Part shown: positions 8,533-15,732 of the stretch, piece after piece | How the letters are laid out: every line of letters begins with the position of its first letter | Numbering within the stretch: the first letter of the stretch is position 1 | Assembly (NCBI GenBank): GCA_012516935.1 | Contig: JAAYVZ010000025.1 | Span: 1 to 33,352 of the forward strand | Direction: 5' to 3' | Length of the DNA stretch: 33,352 nt | Source: Holophagae bacterium | GTDB taxonomy: Bacteria; Acidobacteriota; Thermoanaerobaculia; Thermoanaerobaculales; Thermoanaerobaculaceae | The notes under the pieces: model-generated | The model's database searches: none | What the model saw: only the letters and a program-made list of their open reading frames with translations | Told to the model about the DNA's origin: nothing | Translations under genes and position numbers: made by a program

Positions 8533-10002
8533 TCATCGGGAGGTGGCCGTGGTGCGGGCCAGTCGCACGAGCTGCCAATACGGGGGGCGGTACCCCTGCC
8601 GACAGGTGAAGTCCTCGGCGAGCGCGCTCAGACGGCTGGTACGCTGTCGATGGATGCGGCTGAGCTCCCGGTTGCGTAGCGCGGCGGTGGCCGACAACCC
8701 CTCCGGGACCGGTCCCACCCGACCCAGCCGGTTGAGAACCCACGACCACGCCTTGGCCAGCCGCGCAACCGGGAGCAGCATGCGGGGGACCGGAATCGCG
8801 GCTCCCGCCTCGGCCTCCTCCAGCATGACTTCGATCACCGCGCTGTCGAGGTGGTCCTGCCACAGGCCATCAGGATGCCGCCATTCGGCCACCAACGCGA
8901 GCTGCGGGTCAGCCTCGAGATCGGATGGCTCCAGGGTCTCGAAGTGGCGTACGCCGAAGCAGCCGAGCCAACGAACGAGGCCCGGCGAGGAGATGTGCGA
9001 GGGCCCCAACCACAGCCGAACACCCTGGGAGCGGTACGCCCACCACGCCACCTCGGAGCAGAACATCGCCCCGGCGTCGCTGGTATCCATCGCGAAGTCG
9101 TACGGAATGTGACGGGCGTGCGCCTCGGCGACGGCCCACGAGGCCGCACGGTGGGGTAGCAGCGGGTGGCGACCGAGCGCTGGCAGGTCTGACCGCGGGC
9201 GCAGCACCACCAGCCGCCATTTGGCATCGGCGAAGTAGCTCTCGACCGAGGCAATCGCTACGCCCCGCTCGATGTGGGCCTCGACGAACGACACCGCCCC
9301 GTCCGCGGCCGCCACGTGGACGAGCGCCACGTGTGAGAAGCTCCCCGGGTAGTCGTTGCCGCGGGCGATGAGAGCCGAGGTCGGCGCGGTGCCGCGCGAA
9401 AGCAGCAGGTCACCGGAGTGGAGGCGGACGCCGCGGATTACGGCAGACGGGGTGTGGGAAGCGACATCCTCACCCAGGAGGACCTCGGGCAGGCTTCCCG
9501 GAGCCTGAAGGATCGCCTGATCGAGTGCCGTACGACCGCCATGCAGCACCCGGTAGAGCCGGTCCCGGGCGGCGCGGGACGACATATCCCACGTCCTCGA
9601 ACGGAGCTTGGCCAGGTCACGAAAGCGGGCCTGCAGGCGCACCAGTTCGGCGATCCGCTCGGGGCACGCTGCGACCAGCGGAGCAGCCTCGAACAGCGCG
9701 AGCTCGGCGTCGTCCCAGGCCGGGGTGGTGGGGCCGGCCGAGACGACCGCCAGCCTTTCGAGTACGGCCTCGAGGACTGCAAGACGCTCGCTGATCGTCC
9801 CTGCCGTACCAGCGCAGCCGACCTGACGAGCTTCGACGAAACGCCGTTCGAGCGCCTCCCAGCGGGCGTCCTGACGCCATACGAACGGCTTGGCTGCGGC
9901 CGGCACGAGGTTCGCCGGCTCCGGCTCGGGCGGCCAGGCGAGCCACGCCCCGACCGTGAGCAGCGCGCCGACGAGGGCCCACCGGCGCCAGGACCTTTTC
10001 AT
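8533..10002 (-). CDS. YiiX/YebB-like permuted NlpC/P60 cysteine hydrolase inside hyd maturation cluster
   Basis: A 489-residue protein with an N-terminal hydrophobic helix (residues 8-23, ALVGALLTVGAWLAW), so anchored or exported. Residues about 45-160 are helical without known motif. The catalytic domain starts near 190: SGDLLLSRG, then SFSHVALVHV with His224, FVEAHIERGV with Glu241, and MFCSEVAWWAY with Cys315. His before Cys is the circularly permuted order of the YiiX/YebB (LRAT-like) branch, whose members act on amide or thioester bonds of peptidoglycan or lipids. A further 150 residues follow. The start codon overlaps the preceding small ORF (ATGA) and lacks its own ribosome binding site. 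Its location between hydG and hydF is unexpected: no hydrolase of this kind is a known H-cluster maturase. Confidence 0.8.
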   Translation of the reverse strand: MKRSWRRWALVGALLTVGAWLAWPPEPEPANLVPAAAKPFVWRQDARWEALERRFVEARQVGCAGTAGTISERLAVLEAVLERLAVVSAGPTTPAWDDAELALFEAAPLVAACPERIAELVRLQARFRDLAKLRSRTWDMSSRAARDRLYRVLHGGRTALDQAILQAPGSLPEVLLGEDVASHTPSAVIRGVRLHSGDLLLSRGTAPTSALIARGNDYPGSFSHVALVHVAAADGAVSFVEAHIERGVAIASVESYFADAKWRLVVLRPRSDLPALGRHPLLPHRAASWAVAEAHARHIPYDFAMDTSDAGAMFCSEVAWWAYRSQGVRLWLGPSHISSPGLVRWLGCFGVRHFETLEPSDLEADPQLALVAEWRHPDGLWQDHLDSAVIEVMLEEAEAGAAIPVPRMLLPVARLAKAWSWVLNRLGRVGPVPEGLSATAALRNRELSRIHRQRTSRLSALAEDFTCRQGYRPPYWQLVRLARTTATSR

Positions 10003-10166
10003 CGGGGCGTCCGGCTGCCAGGCCAGCCCACCGTTTCCGGAGAGACACGCCTGTCGAGGGGGAAGAGGAGATCGTTGCGGCGCCGCGGTCGCCTCTCCGG
10101 TAGCACGACGCGGTCGGCGGGCACCGCCATCTCGTTCGTGCCGTCACGCTCGCGGCGGATGCTCAT
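9999..10166 (-). CDS. 55-residue Arg-rich small protein coupled to hydG and the hydrolase gene
   Basis: A small reading frame filling the whole space between hydG and the NlpC/P60-like gene. Its ATG shares one base with the hydG stop (TGATG, 10166-10168). Its TGA overlaps the next ATG by four bases (ATGA, 9999-10002). Third codon positions are mostly G or C, like the neighbours. The product begins MSIRRERDGTNEMAVP and holds a basic RRPRRR stretch near residue 26 and a LLFPLDRR segment. It has no Cys, no signal peptide and no membrane segment. I do not recognise it. Neither junction has a clear ribosome binding site, so translation would be by termination-reinitiation. The double overlap is the main argument that it is real; it could be a chance open stretch of a GC-rich sequence. 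Confidence 0.55.
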   Translation of the reverse strand: MSIRRERDGTNEMAVPADRVVLPERRPRRRNDLLFPLDRRVSPETVGWPGSRTPR

Positions 10167-11563
10167 CAGCAAAACACGTCCCGAGCCCCGGCTCGCACCG
10201 CGTCGACCATCTTCTGGGTCGCCGTCCGCAACGGTTCCTCGAGGGTTGCAATGACCTCGGTGATGAGCGCCTCGCCCACGGTGCGCGTCTCGGCGCTCGC
10301 GTAGTCCGAGAGGTACTCTTGGAACGTGGCCAACCCGTTGGGCTGGCAGTGAAGGCGGATCTCCCCGGGCTTGGCCAGGTCCATGAAGTCGGCACCGGTA
10401 CGCCCGAGGCGGTAGCAGGCGGTGCAAAACGAGGGGACATAGCCGAGCATCGCCACGTCGCGCACCACTTCGTCGAGCGGGCGGTGGTCGCCGAGCGAGA
10501 ACTGCGACGCGTCGTAGCGTTCCTCGTCGCTGTAACCTCCGGGGTTGGTGCGGCTGCCGGCCGAGATCTGCGACACCCCGAGGGCGAACGTCTCGCGCCG
10601 CAGCTCGGCGGTCTCGCGGGTCGACATGATGATCCCGGTGTACGGCACCGCCAGCCGGAGGATCGCCACGAGCTTTCGGAAATCGGTGTCGGAAACCGCC
10701 TGGGGCGGGTGCATCGCCACATCGGAGCCGACAGCGGGCTCCAGGCGCGGCACCGAGATGGTGTGGGGGCCGACGCCGAAGCGCCGCTCGAGGTGCTCGA
10801 TGTGCTGCCTGAGCGCGAGCAGCTCGTAGCGCCAGTCGAACAGGCCGAACAGCACGCCCACGCCGACGTCGTCGATGCCGGCCTCCATGGCCCGATCCAT
10901 GGCGGTGATCCGCCAGTCGTAGTCGACCTTCCTGCCCCCCAGGTGGACCCGGGCGTAGGTCGGCCGGTGGTACGTCTCCTGAAAGAGCTGATAGGTGCCG
11001 ATCGAGGCCCCCTTGAGGAGGCGAAACTCGTCCAGAGAGAGCGGAGCGATGTTGACGTTGACACGCCGGATCTCGCCACACCCCGAGGCGGTGGCGTAGA
11101 TCGTCTCGATCGACCTCAGGATGTACGAGAAGCCCTCTTTGGGGTTGGCCTCGCCGGCCACCATGAGGAGGCGCTTGTGGCCTTCCTCCACCAGATGCCG
11201 GACCTCGCCGGCGATCTCCTCCTGGGTCAACGCGCGCCGCGCGAGCTCTCGGTTGCGGGCGCGGAACGCGCAGTACGTGCACTCGTTGGAGCACAGGTTG
11301 GAGATGTACAAAGGGGCGAAAAGCACCAGTCTGTTGCCGTAAATACGCTCCTTGACATCCCGTGCCGTGTGGTAGAACTCACCCAGCAGCTCCGGGTCGG
11401 ACACGCCCATCAGCACCGCCATCTCGGCGTCGTCGAGCCCGCCGAGCTCGCGTGCCTTGGCCAGCACTGCCCTCACCCGTCCAGCGTCGTGGTGGTGCCC
11501 GACCGCTAGTGCGGACGCTATGCGTGCGTCGTCAATCTGGATCGAGGTTGTCGCGGTTGCCAT
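10166..11563 (-). CDS. hydG: [FeFe]-hydrogenase maturase HydG (radical SAM tyrosine lyase)
   Basis: HydG splits tyrosine with radical SAM chemistry and makes the CO and cyanide ligands of the H-cluster. The SAM cluster motif C-x3-C-x2-C is at Cys91, Cys95 and Cys98, preceded by NRLVLFAPLYISNL. The HydG-specific C-terminal motif C-x2-C-x22-C is at Cys380, Cys383 and Cys406 (FCTACYRLGRT to LHC). This separates it from HydE and the biotin/thiamin relatives ThiH and BioB. The 465-residue length is normal. The ATG at 11563 has GAGG 5 bases upstream. It heads a tight minus-strand run hydG, small ORF, hydrolase, hydF. HydE is not present in this window. Confidence 0.96.
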   Translation of the reverse strand: MATATTSIQIDDARIASALAVGHHHDAGRVRAVLAKARELGGLDDAEMAVLMGVSDPELLGEFYHTARDVKERIYGNRLVLFAPLYISNLCSNECTYCAFRARNRELARRALTQEEIAGEVRHLVEEGHKRLLMVAGEANPKEGFSYILRSIETIYATASGCGEIRRVNVNIAPLSLDEFRLLKGASIGTYQLFQETYHRPTYARVHLGGRKVDYDWRITAMDRAMEAGIDDVGVGVLFGLFDWRYELLALRQHIEHLERRFGVGPHTISVPRLEPAVGSDVAMHPPQAVSDTDFRKLVAILRLAVPYTGIIMSTRETAELRRETFALGVSQISAGSRTNPGGYSDEERYDASQFSLGDHRPLDEVVRDVAMLGYVPSFCTACYRLGRTGADFMDLAKPGEIRLHCQPNGLATFQEYLSDYASAETRTVGEALITEVIATLEEPLRTATQKMVDAVRAGARDVFC

Positions 11564-11635
11564 TGTCGCCTCATTTCACCGGGGCGTGGCGATCCGACCA
11601 GGCGCACCCGGCCGTCCCCCCAGTGCCGTCATCCT

Positions 11636-11659
11636 ACCACCACGACAGGCGGTGGTGGT
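11636..11659. promoter_or_regulatory. Perfect 8-bp dyad upstream of hydG
   Basis: ACCACCAC and GTGGTGGT are separated by 8 bases. The dyad sits 73 bases before the hydG start and 64 bases after the TonB-receptor stop. On the minus strand a TAGGAT, a possible -10, abuts its downstream end. It could be an operator for the hyd run or part of a terminator of the receptor gene; no T-run follows. The rest of the 159-base gap holds a C-rich run near 11680 and nothing else I can name. Confidence 0.35.
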
Positions 11660-11722
11660 CGATCAACCGCTTCCGCTTCCCCCCCCACCTCGGGGTGGAC
11701 GAGGATGACCCAAAAACCGTCC

Positions 11723-13783
11723 TCAGAACCTGTACCCCACGCTCAGGCGCAGGTTACGCCCCGGCTCGTAGCGCAAATTGAACGGCTCGGCGTAGGCCTT
11801 ATCGGTGCAGTTCTCTACCGCGGCCTGAAGGGCGAGCCCGATCGCGAATCGATACCCGGCGCGCAGGTCGTACACGGAAAATCCCGGGGTCTCCTCATAG
11901 CCAGGGGCGACGCGGTGGTTGCGCGCGACCATGCGTGCCGCGAGCTCGCACCACCAGCGCGCCTGCTCGAAGTGCGCCCCCAGCCGCCCTTTGAGCGGCG
12001 CGATGAGCGGCAACGGCTGGCCCGAGCGCTCGTCGGTTCCGCGGCTGTAGGCCACGCTGCCGAACGCCGTCCAGCGTTCACTCAGCACCGCCTGAAGGTC
12101 GATCTCGACGCCCTCGATTCGGGCTCTATCCAGGTTCTCGAACCGAGCGATGTCGATCGCCGGCTGCCCCTGTCGCGGGTTGGGGATTGTCCTCCCGGTG
12201 TAGGAGAAGGCGATGAAGTCCTTGACGGAGTTTCGGAAAACCGTGAAGGAGCCAGCGTGGTGGCCGGAGCGCACCTTGAACCCGAGCTCGACGTTGAGAG
12301 CCGTCTCCGGATCGAGATCCGGGTTTTGCTCGAGATACGCCAGGTTGCCGGAGACGAACCCGTAGTAGGCACGCTCCTGCAGGTTGGGGGCGCGGAACGC
12401 GCGGCCGATCGAGGCGTTGAGCGCGAGGCTGGGCGTTGCTTCGAAACGCGCGGCGAGGCTGCCCGAGAACGCCGAGGCTGACTCGTCGAACGGCGTGCCC
12501 TCGTAGCGCGGGTCATGGTGGGAGACGAACGTGAAGCGGTCCCCCCGAGCGGCGACCACGAGCTGGAAGCGATCGGAAAGGCTCCACTCGTCGTGCACGT
12601 ACAGCCCCAAGCCCTCCTGCGTCGAATCGGGCACCTGCACGTCCGTGCTGGTCCCGGTGGTGGTGCGGGTGAGCGCATCGTCGTGCAGGTCGTCCCGGTA
12701 GTAGTCGAGACCGAAGACGAGGAAGTGAGGCCCCAGCGCCGCCGTCGCCTGGGCGGAGCCACCGAACGAGTCGATGTCGGATGTGGTGAGGCTCTGGCGG
12801 GGGCCGATGTCGAGCCGGCTCTGCTTTTCGACGTTCTGGGCATAGGTGGCGAAGGTGACGTTGCCCAGCCCCCAGATCGCTCCGCTGTCGAACGTCAGGG
12901 CGTACTTGTCGCGGTCGAAACGGGGGAACGAGATGTCGATGCCCGAGGTTCGCGGGTCGTAGCCGGGAAACCCCACGTCGACGGTGCGGGTGGACTGCAC
13001 CTCCACCTTCAGCACCCCCTGCTGGCCGACCATCAGGCGCAGGTTGCCATCCATGCTTTTTTGGGTCATGCCCGAGTTGGGGACGAGGCCCTCAGGGCTC
13101 TCGTAGTCGGCGGCCTCGAAGTACCCGGCGCCGAGGTGGAACGTCATCCGCTCTCCGGATCCGCTCACACCGAGCTTGCCGCGATGGGACTTCGCCGCGC
13201 TGCCGTACTCGTAGTCCACCCCGCCGGAGAGACGGAGCTCCCCGCTCGAGAACGCCGGCTGGCGCGTGATGATGTTGATCACACCGCCCAGCGCATCCGA
13301 GCCGTACTGAACCGAGGCGGGGCCGCGCAGCACCTCGATCCGCTCTACCTGGGCGAGGTCCACGAGCCCGGGCTGAATGCCGGCAAACTGCGTCGACTCG
13401 CGGCTGTTGTTGAGCCGTTGGCCGTCGACCAAGATCAGCACCCGGTTGGACGACAGCCCGCGGATCACCGGCAGCCCGCGAAACGGACCCTCACCGGCAA
13501 CCTCGATCCCGGGCAGCTGCTTGAGCAGGTCGACCATCTTCTCGGGCTTGACCCGCGCGAGCTCATCCTGAGAGATGACGTCGATGGGCACCGCGGTGGC
13601 GAACGTCGTCTGCTCGTACCGCGAGGCGGAGACGACCACCTCTTCCTTGACTTTGGACGCCTCTGGCTGGCCGGCGTGCTCCGGCTGGGCGGCGAGCGGC
13701 ACGCCGGCCGGCTCGGGCACCGCCTGCGCCCGGACGAGCTGTGCCGCTCCGGCAATCAGCAAAGCGACGAGGATTCGTGGCAT
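11723..13783 (-). CDS. TonB-dependent outer-membrane receptor
   Basis: A 686-residue receptor that imports a scarce ligand such as a siderophore, cobalamin or another metal chelate across the outer membrane. A signal peptide ends near residue 20 (LVRAQA). The TonB-box region is VKEEVVVSASRYEQTT. The plug domain follows with PEKMVDLLKQLPGIEV, PVIRGLSSNRVLILVDGQRL, VERIEVLRGPASVQYGSDAL and GGVINIITR. The remainder is a beta barrel closing with the usual terminal aromatic strand (RNLRLSVGYRF). The ATG at 13783 is preferred over GTG codons further upstream because the signal peptide starts here, with AGGGGA about 10 bases before. No ligand-specific feature is visible. It has a clear promoter with a large palindrome. 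Confidence 0.93.
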   Translation of the reverse strand: MPRILVALLIAGAAQLVRAQAVPEPAGVPLAAQPEHAGQPEASKVKEEVVVSASRYEQTTFATAVPIDVISQDELARVKPEKMVDLLKQLPGIEVAGEGPFRGLPVIRGLSSNRVLILVDGQRLNNSRESTQFAGIQPGLVDLAQVERIEVLRGPASVQYGSDALGGVINIITRQPAFSSGELRLSGGVDYEYGSAAKSHRGKLGVSGSGERMTFHLGAGYFEAADYESPEGLVPNSGMTQKSMDGNLRLMVGQQGVLKVEVQSTRTVDVGFPGYDPRTSGIDISFPRFDRDKYALTFDSGAIWGLGNVTFATYAQNVEKQSRLDIGPRQSLTTSDIDSFGGSAQATAALGPHFLVFGLDYYRDDLHDDALTRTTTGTSTDVQVPDSTQEGLGLYVHDEWSLSDRFQLVVAARGDRFTFVSHHDPRYEGTPFDESASAFSGSLAARFEATPSLALNASIGRAFRAPNLQERAYYGFVSGNLAYLEQNPDLDPETALNVELGFKVRSGHHAGSFTVFRNSVKDFIAFSYTGRTIPNPRQGQPAIDIARFENLDRARIEGVEIDLQAVLSERWTAFGSVAYSRGTDERSGQPLPLIAPLKGRLGAHFEQARWWCELAARMVARNHRVAPGYEETPGFSVYDLRAGYRFAIGLALQAAVENCTDKAYAEPFNLRYEPGRNLRLSVGYRF

Positions 13784-13814
13784 CGGCTTGGTTCCCCTCT
13801 TGACCGCAACCTCC

Positions 13815-13843
13815 GTTGCACAATGTTTCAAACACTCTGCAAC
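13815..13843. promoter_or_regulatory. 29-bp near-perfect palindromic operator upstream of TonB receptor
   Basis: The outer arms are GTTGCA (13815-13820) and TGCAAC (13838-13843). The inner arms are TGTTT and AAACA around a single central C at 13829. Eleven of 14 base pairs in each arm are complementary, and all breaks lie in the linkers. It begins right after the predicted transcription start of the receptor gene and ends 31 bases before its ATG. This position and symmetry suit a homodimeric or tetrameric repressor. The regulator family cannot be named from the site, and no matching regulator gene is in the window. Confidence 0.62.
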
Positions 13844-13850
13844 GCGGGTC

Positions 13851-13877
13851 ATGGTATCACGTACCAGCGGCTGTCAA
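13851..13877 (-). promoter_or_regulatory. Sigma-70-like promoter of TonB receptor
   Basis: On the minus strand there is a perfect -35 TTGACA (13877-13872), a 15-base spacer and a TACCAT -10 (13856-13851). Predicted initiation is near 13844, one base before the 29-bp palindrome. A second small dyad (TGGTA, 5 bases, TACCA at 13852-13866) overlaps the -10. The 15-base spacer is short, so activity may be modest or assisted. Confidence 0.5.
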
Positions 13878-13971
13878 GGTCCGTGCCGAACTGGCGTTTC
13901 GCTCGTGACCGCCTTCGTCGGACCGATGGTAATCGTGGCAACGTGCTTGCTAAATCAGCCCGGTTGTGTTT

Positions 13972-13982
13972 CGTATCATACG
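13972..13982. promoter_or_regulatory. Small palindrome with -10-like TATCAT before the ABC exporter operon
   Basis: CGTAT-C-ATACG is an 11-base perfect palindrome containing TATCAT (13974-13979), 40 bases upstream of the TTG start at 14019. The only TTG upstream (TTGCTA, 13947-13952) is 21 bases away, too far for a normal -35, so this is a weak promoter call. Confidence 0.27.
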
Positions 13983-14018
13983 TCCCGCTACGGCGGGGGC
14001 GCCATTCGGAGGTGCAGC

Positions 14019-14996
14019 TTGATCGAGGTTCAGGGACTGACCAAGAGGTTCGTGGATAAGGACGCGGTGGCCGACGTGTCGTTTTTCGTCCCGGAAGGCG
14101 AGGTTCTGGGCTTTCTGGGCCCCAACGGCGCTGGCAAGACGACCACGATGCGCATGATCACGGGCTACCTGCCCCCTTCCGCGGGCAGCGTGCGCGTGGC
14201 GGGGATCGAGCTCGCGCGCGAGCCGCTCGGGGTGCGGGGCAAGATCGGCTACCTGCCCGAGAACGTCGCGCTCTACCCCGAGATGCGAGTCGGCGAGTAC
14301 CTCTCCTACCGGGCCGCCATCGAGGGCGTACCACGCGTACACACCCAGGCCCGCCTCGATGAGGTGTGCGAGCGGACGATGATCATCGACGTCCGCTCCC
14401 AGATCATCGGCACCTTGTCGAAGGGGTATCGGCAACGGGTCGGGCTCGCTGCAGCGCTCATTCACCAACCGCCGGTACTCATCCTCGACGAGCCCACGGT
14501 AGGGCTCGACCCGCGCCAGATCGTCAAGATCCGCGAGCTCATCACCGAGCTTGGGCGGGACCATACGGTCATCCTCTCGACCCACATCCTGCCCGAAGTG
14601 GAGCAGATCTGCCGGCGGGTACTGATCATCGACAACGGCAAGCTGGTTGCGGACGGCACGCCGGAGCAGCTCCGCGCCGGGCTGCAGGGCGCCGCCGAGC
14701 TGCGGGTGCAGATCGAGGCGTCCGAGGACGACGTTCGCACAGGCCTGACGAGCCTCCCGGGTGTGACCGAGGTCGAAAGCGCGGGCAGTGGCCGCTTCGT
14801 GATCGCCGTGGAGGGTGGGCTCGACCTGCGGCGCGCGGTTTTCTCCCTCGCTGTGGAACGCAGTTGGGTGCTGCTCGAGATGGCGCAGACGACGCCCTCG
14901 CTCGAGGATGTGTTCCTGCGGCTCACGACCCGCGACGCCGCCGGCGAGGCGCCAGCCGAGGCCGCAATGCCGGAAGGGGAGGTGGCCAATGCGTAA
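14019..14996 (+). CDS. ABC exporter ATP-binding protein (GldA-like)
   Basis: A 325-residue ATPase. Walker A is GPNGAGKT (residues 34-41). The signature is LSKGYRQRVGLA, a K and Y variant of LSGGQ common in the ABC-2/Gld group. Walker B is VLILDEPTVGLDP and the switch is STHILPEVEQ. A C-terminal extension of about 100 residues resembles the regulatory domain of ABC-2 exporters. The start is a TTG at 14019 with GGAGG six bases before it, and MIEVQGLTKRF is the standard opening. Longer upstream versions would add non-homologous sequence. It overlaps the permease by 8 bases and heads a four-gene operon. The complex is expected at the inner membrane; substrate unknown. Confidence 0.92.
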   Translation: MIEVQGLTKRFVDKDAVADVSFFVPEGEVLGFLGPNGAGKTTTMRMITGYLPPSAGSVRVAGIELAREPLGVRGKIGYLPENVALYPEMRVGEYLSYRAAIEGVPRVHTQARLDEVCERTMIIDVRSQIIGTLSKGYRQRVGLAAALIHQPPVLILDEPTVGLDPRQIVKIRELITELGRDHTVILSTHILPEVEQICRRVLIIDNGKLVADGTPEQLRAGLQGAAELRVQIEASEDDVRTGLTSLPGVTEVESAGSGRFVIAVEGGLDLRRAVFSLAVERSWVLLEMAQTTPSLEDVFLRLTTRDAAGEAPAEAAMPEGEVANA

Positions 14997-15729
14997 GACC
15001 TGGGCGCTCGTCTGGCGCGAGCTCATCGCGTACTTTTCGTCGCCGCTCGCCTACGTCGTGATGACGGCGTTCCTATTCATCAATGGTTACGTCTTCTGGC
15101 TCATCGTCGCCTACCTCAACGACCCGCGCACACAGGCGATGGCGCCGCTCAAGCTCCTGTTCGGCGGCACGATCTTCTTCTGGCTTTTCGTGCTGTTCGT
15201 GGTGCCGGTGATCACCATGCGGTTGCTGGCCGAGGAGCGGCGCTCGGGCACGCTCGAGGTGCTGCTCACCGCGCCCGTCTCCGAGACCCAGGTCGTTATC
15301 GCGAAGTTTTTGTCTGCATTTGCTTTCTATGTCGTGCTTTGGCTCCCCACCCTGGCCTACGTGGCGATCCTGGCCTCCTACTCGAAGCTCGATTGGGGTC
15401 CGGTGGCTGCCGGCTACCTGGGGATCGCACTGCTGGGCGGCCTGTTCCTCTCGATCGGGCTGTTCACGTCGGCGCTCGTGCGCAACCAGATCCTCGCCGC
15501 TATCCTGGCGTTCGCCTTGCTCGTGGTGGTGTTTTCGCTCGGGCTGGTCGAGAACCTGGCAACCGGCGAGACGCTCAAAGGGATGCTGGGCTACATGAAT
15601 CTCTGGAACCATATGGATGACTACGCCCGCGGCATCCTCGACACCCGCCACGTGGTGTACAGCTTGAGCCTATGCGGGCTCTTCCTCTTCCTCGCCACCA
15701 AGGCGCTGGAAGCCAGCAAGGGCAGGTAA
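14989..15729 (+). CDS. ABC-2 type permease (GldF-like)
   Basis: A 246-residue membrane protein with six hydrophobic segments (near residues 17-38, 57-77, 105-127, 133-155, 163-183 and 220-240). Between the second and third is the conserved cytoplasmic coupling motif LLAEERRSGTLEVLLTAPVS, diagnostic of the GldF/NosY class of ABC-2 permeases. The ATG overlaps the ATPase stop and follows GGGGAGG. It is the translocation partner of the ATPase at 14019 and the auxiliary protein at 15733. In Bacteroidetes the homologue belongs to gliding motility, but in other phyla such operons occur without gliding, so no motility role is claimed. Confidence 0.92.
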   Translation: MRKTWALVWRELIAYFSSPLAYVVMTAFLFINGYVFWLIVAYLNDPRTQAMAPLKLLFGGTIFFWLFVLFVVPVITMRLLAEERRSGTLEVLLTAPVSETQVVIAKFLSAFAFYVVLWLPTLAYVAILASYSKLDWGPVAAGYLGIALLGGLFLSIGLFTSALVRNQILAAILAFALLVVVFSLGLVENLATGETLKGMLGYMNLWNHMDDYARGILDTRHVVYSLSLCGLFLFLATKALEASKGR

Positions 15730-15732
15730 ACC

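Noticed and set aside
9890-11509. 539-residue plus-strand frame opposite hydG and the hydrolase
   Set aside because: Antisense of hydG, which has all its radical SAM cysteines. No own motifs.
12515-14059. 514-residue plus-strand frame opposite the TonB receptor
   Set aside because: Antisense shadow with no motifs; it also runs through the promoter and operator region.
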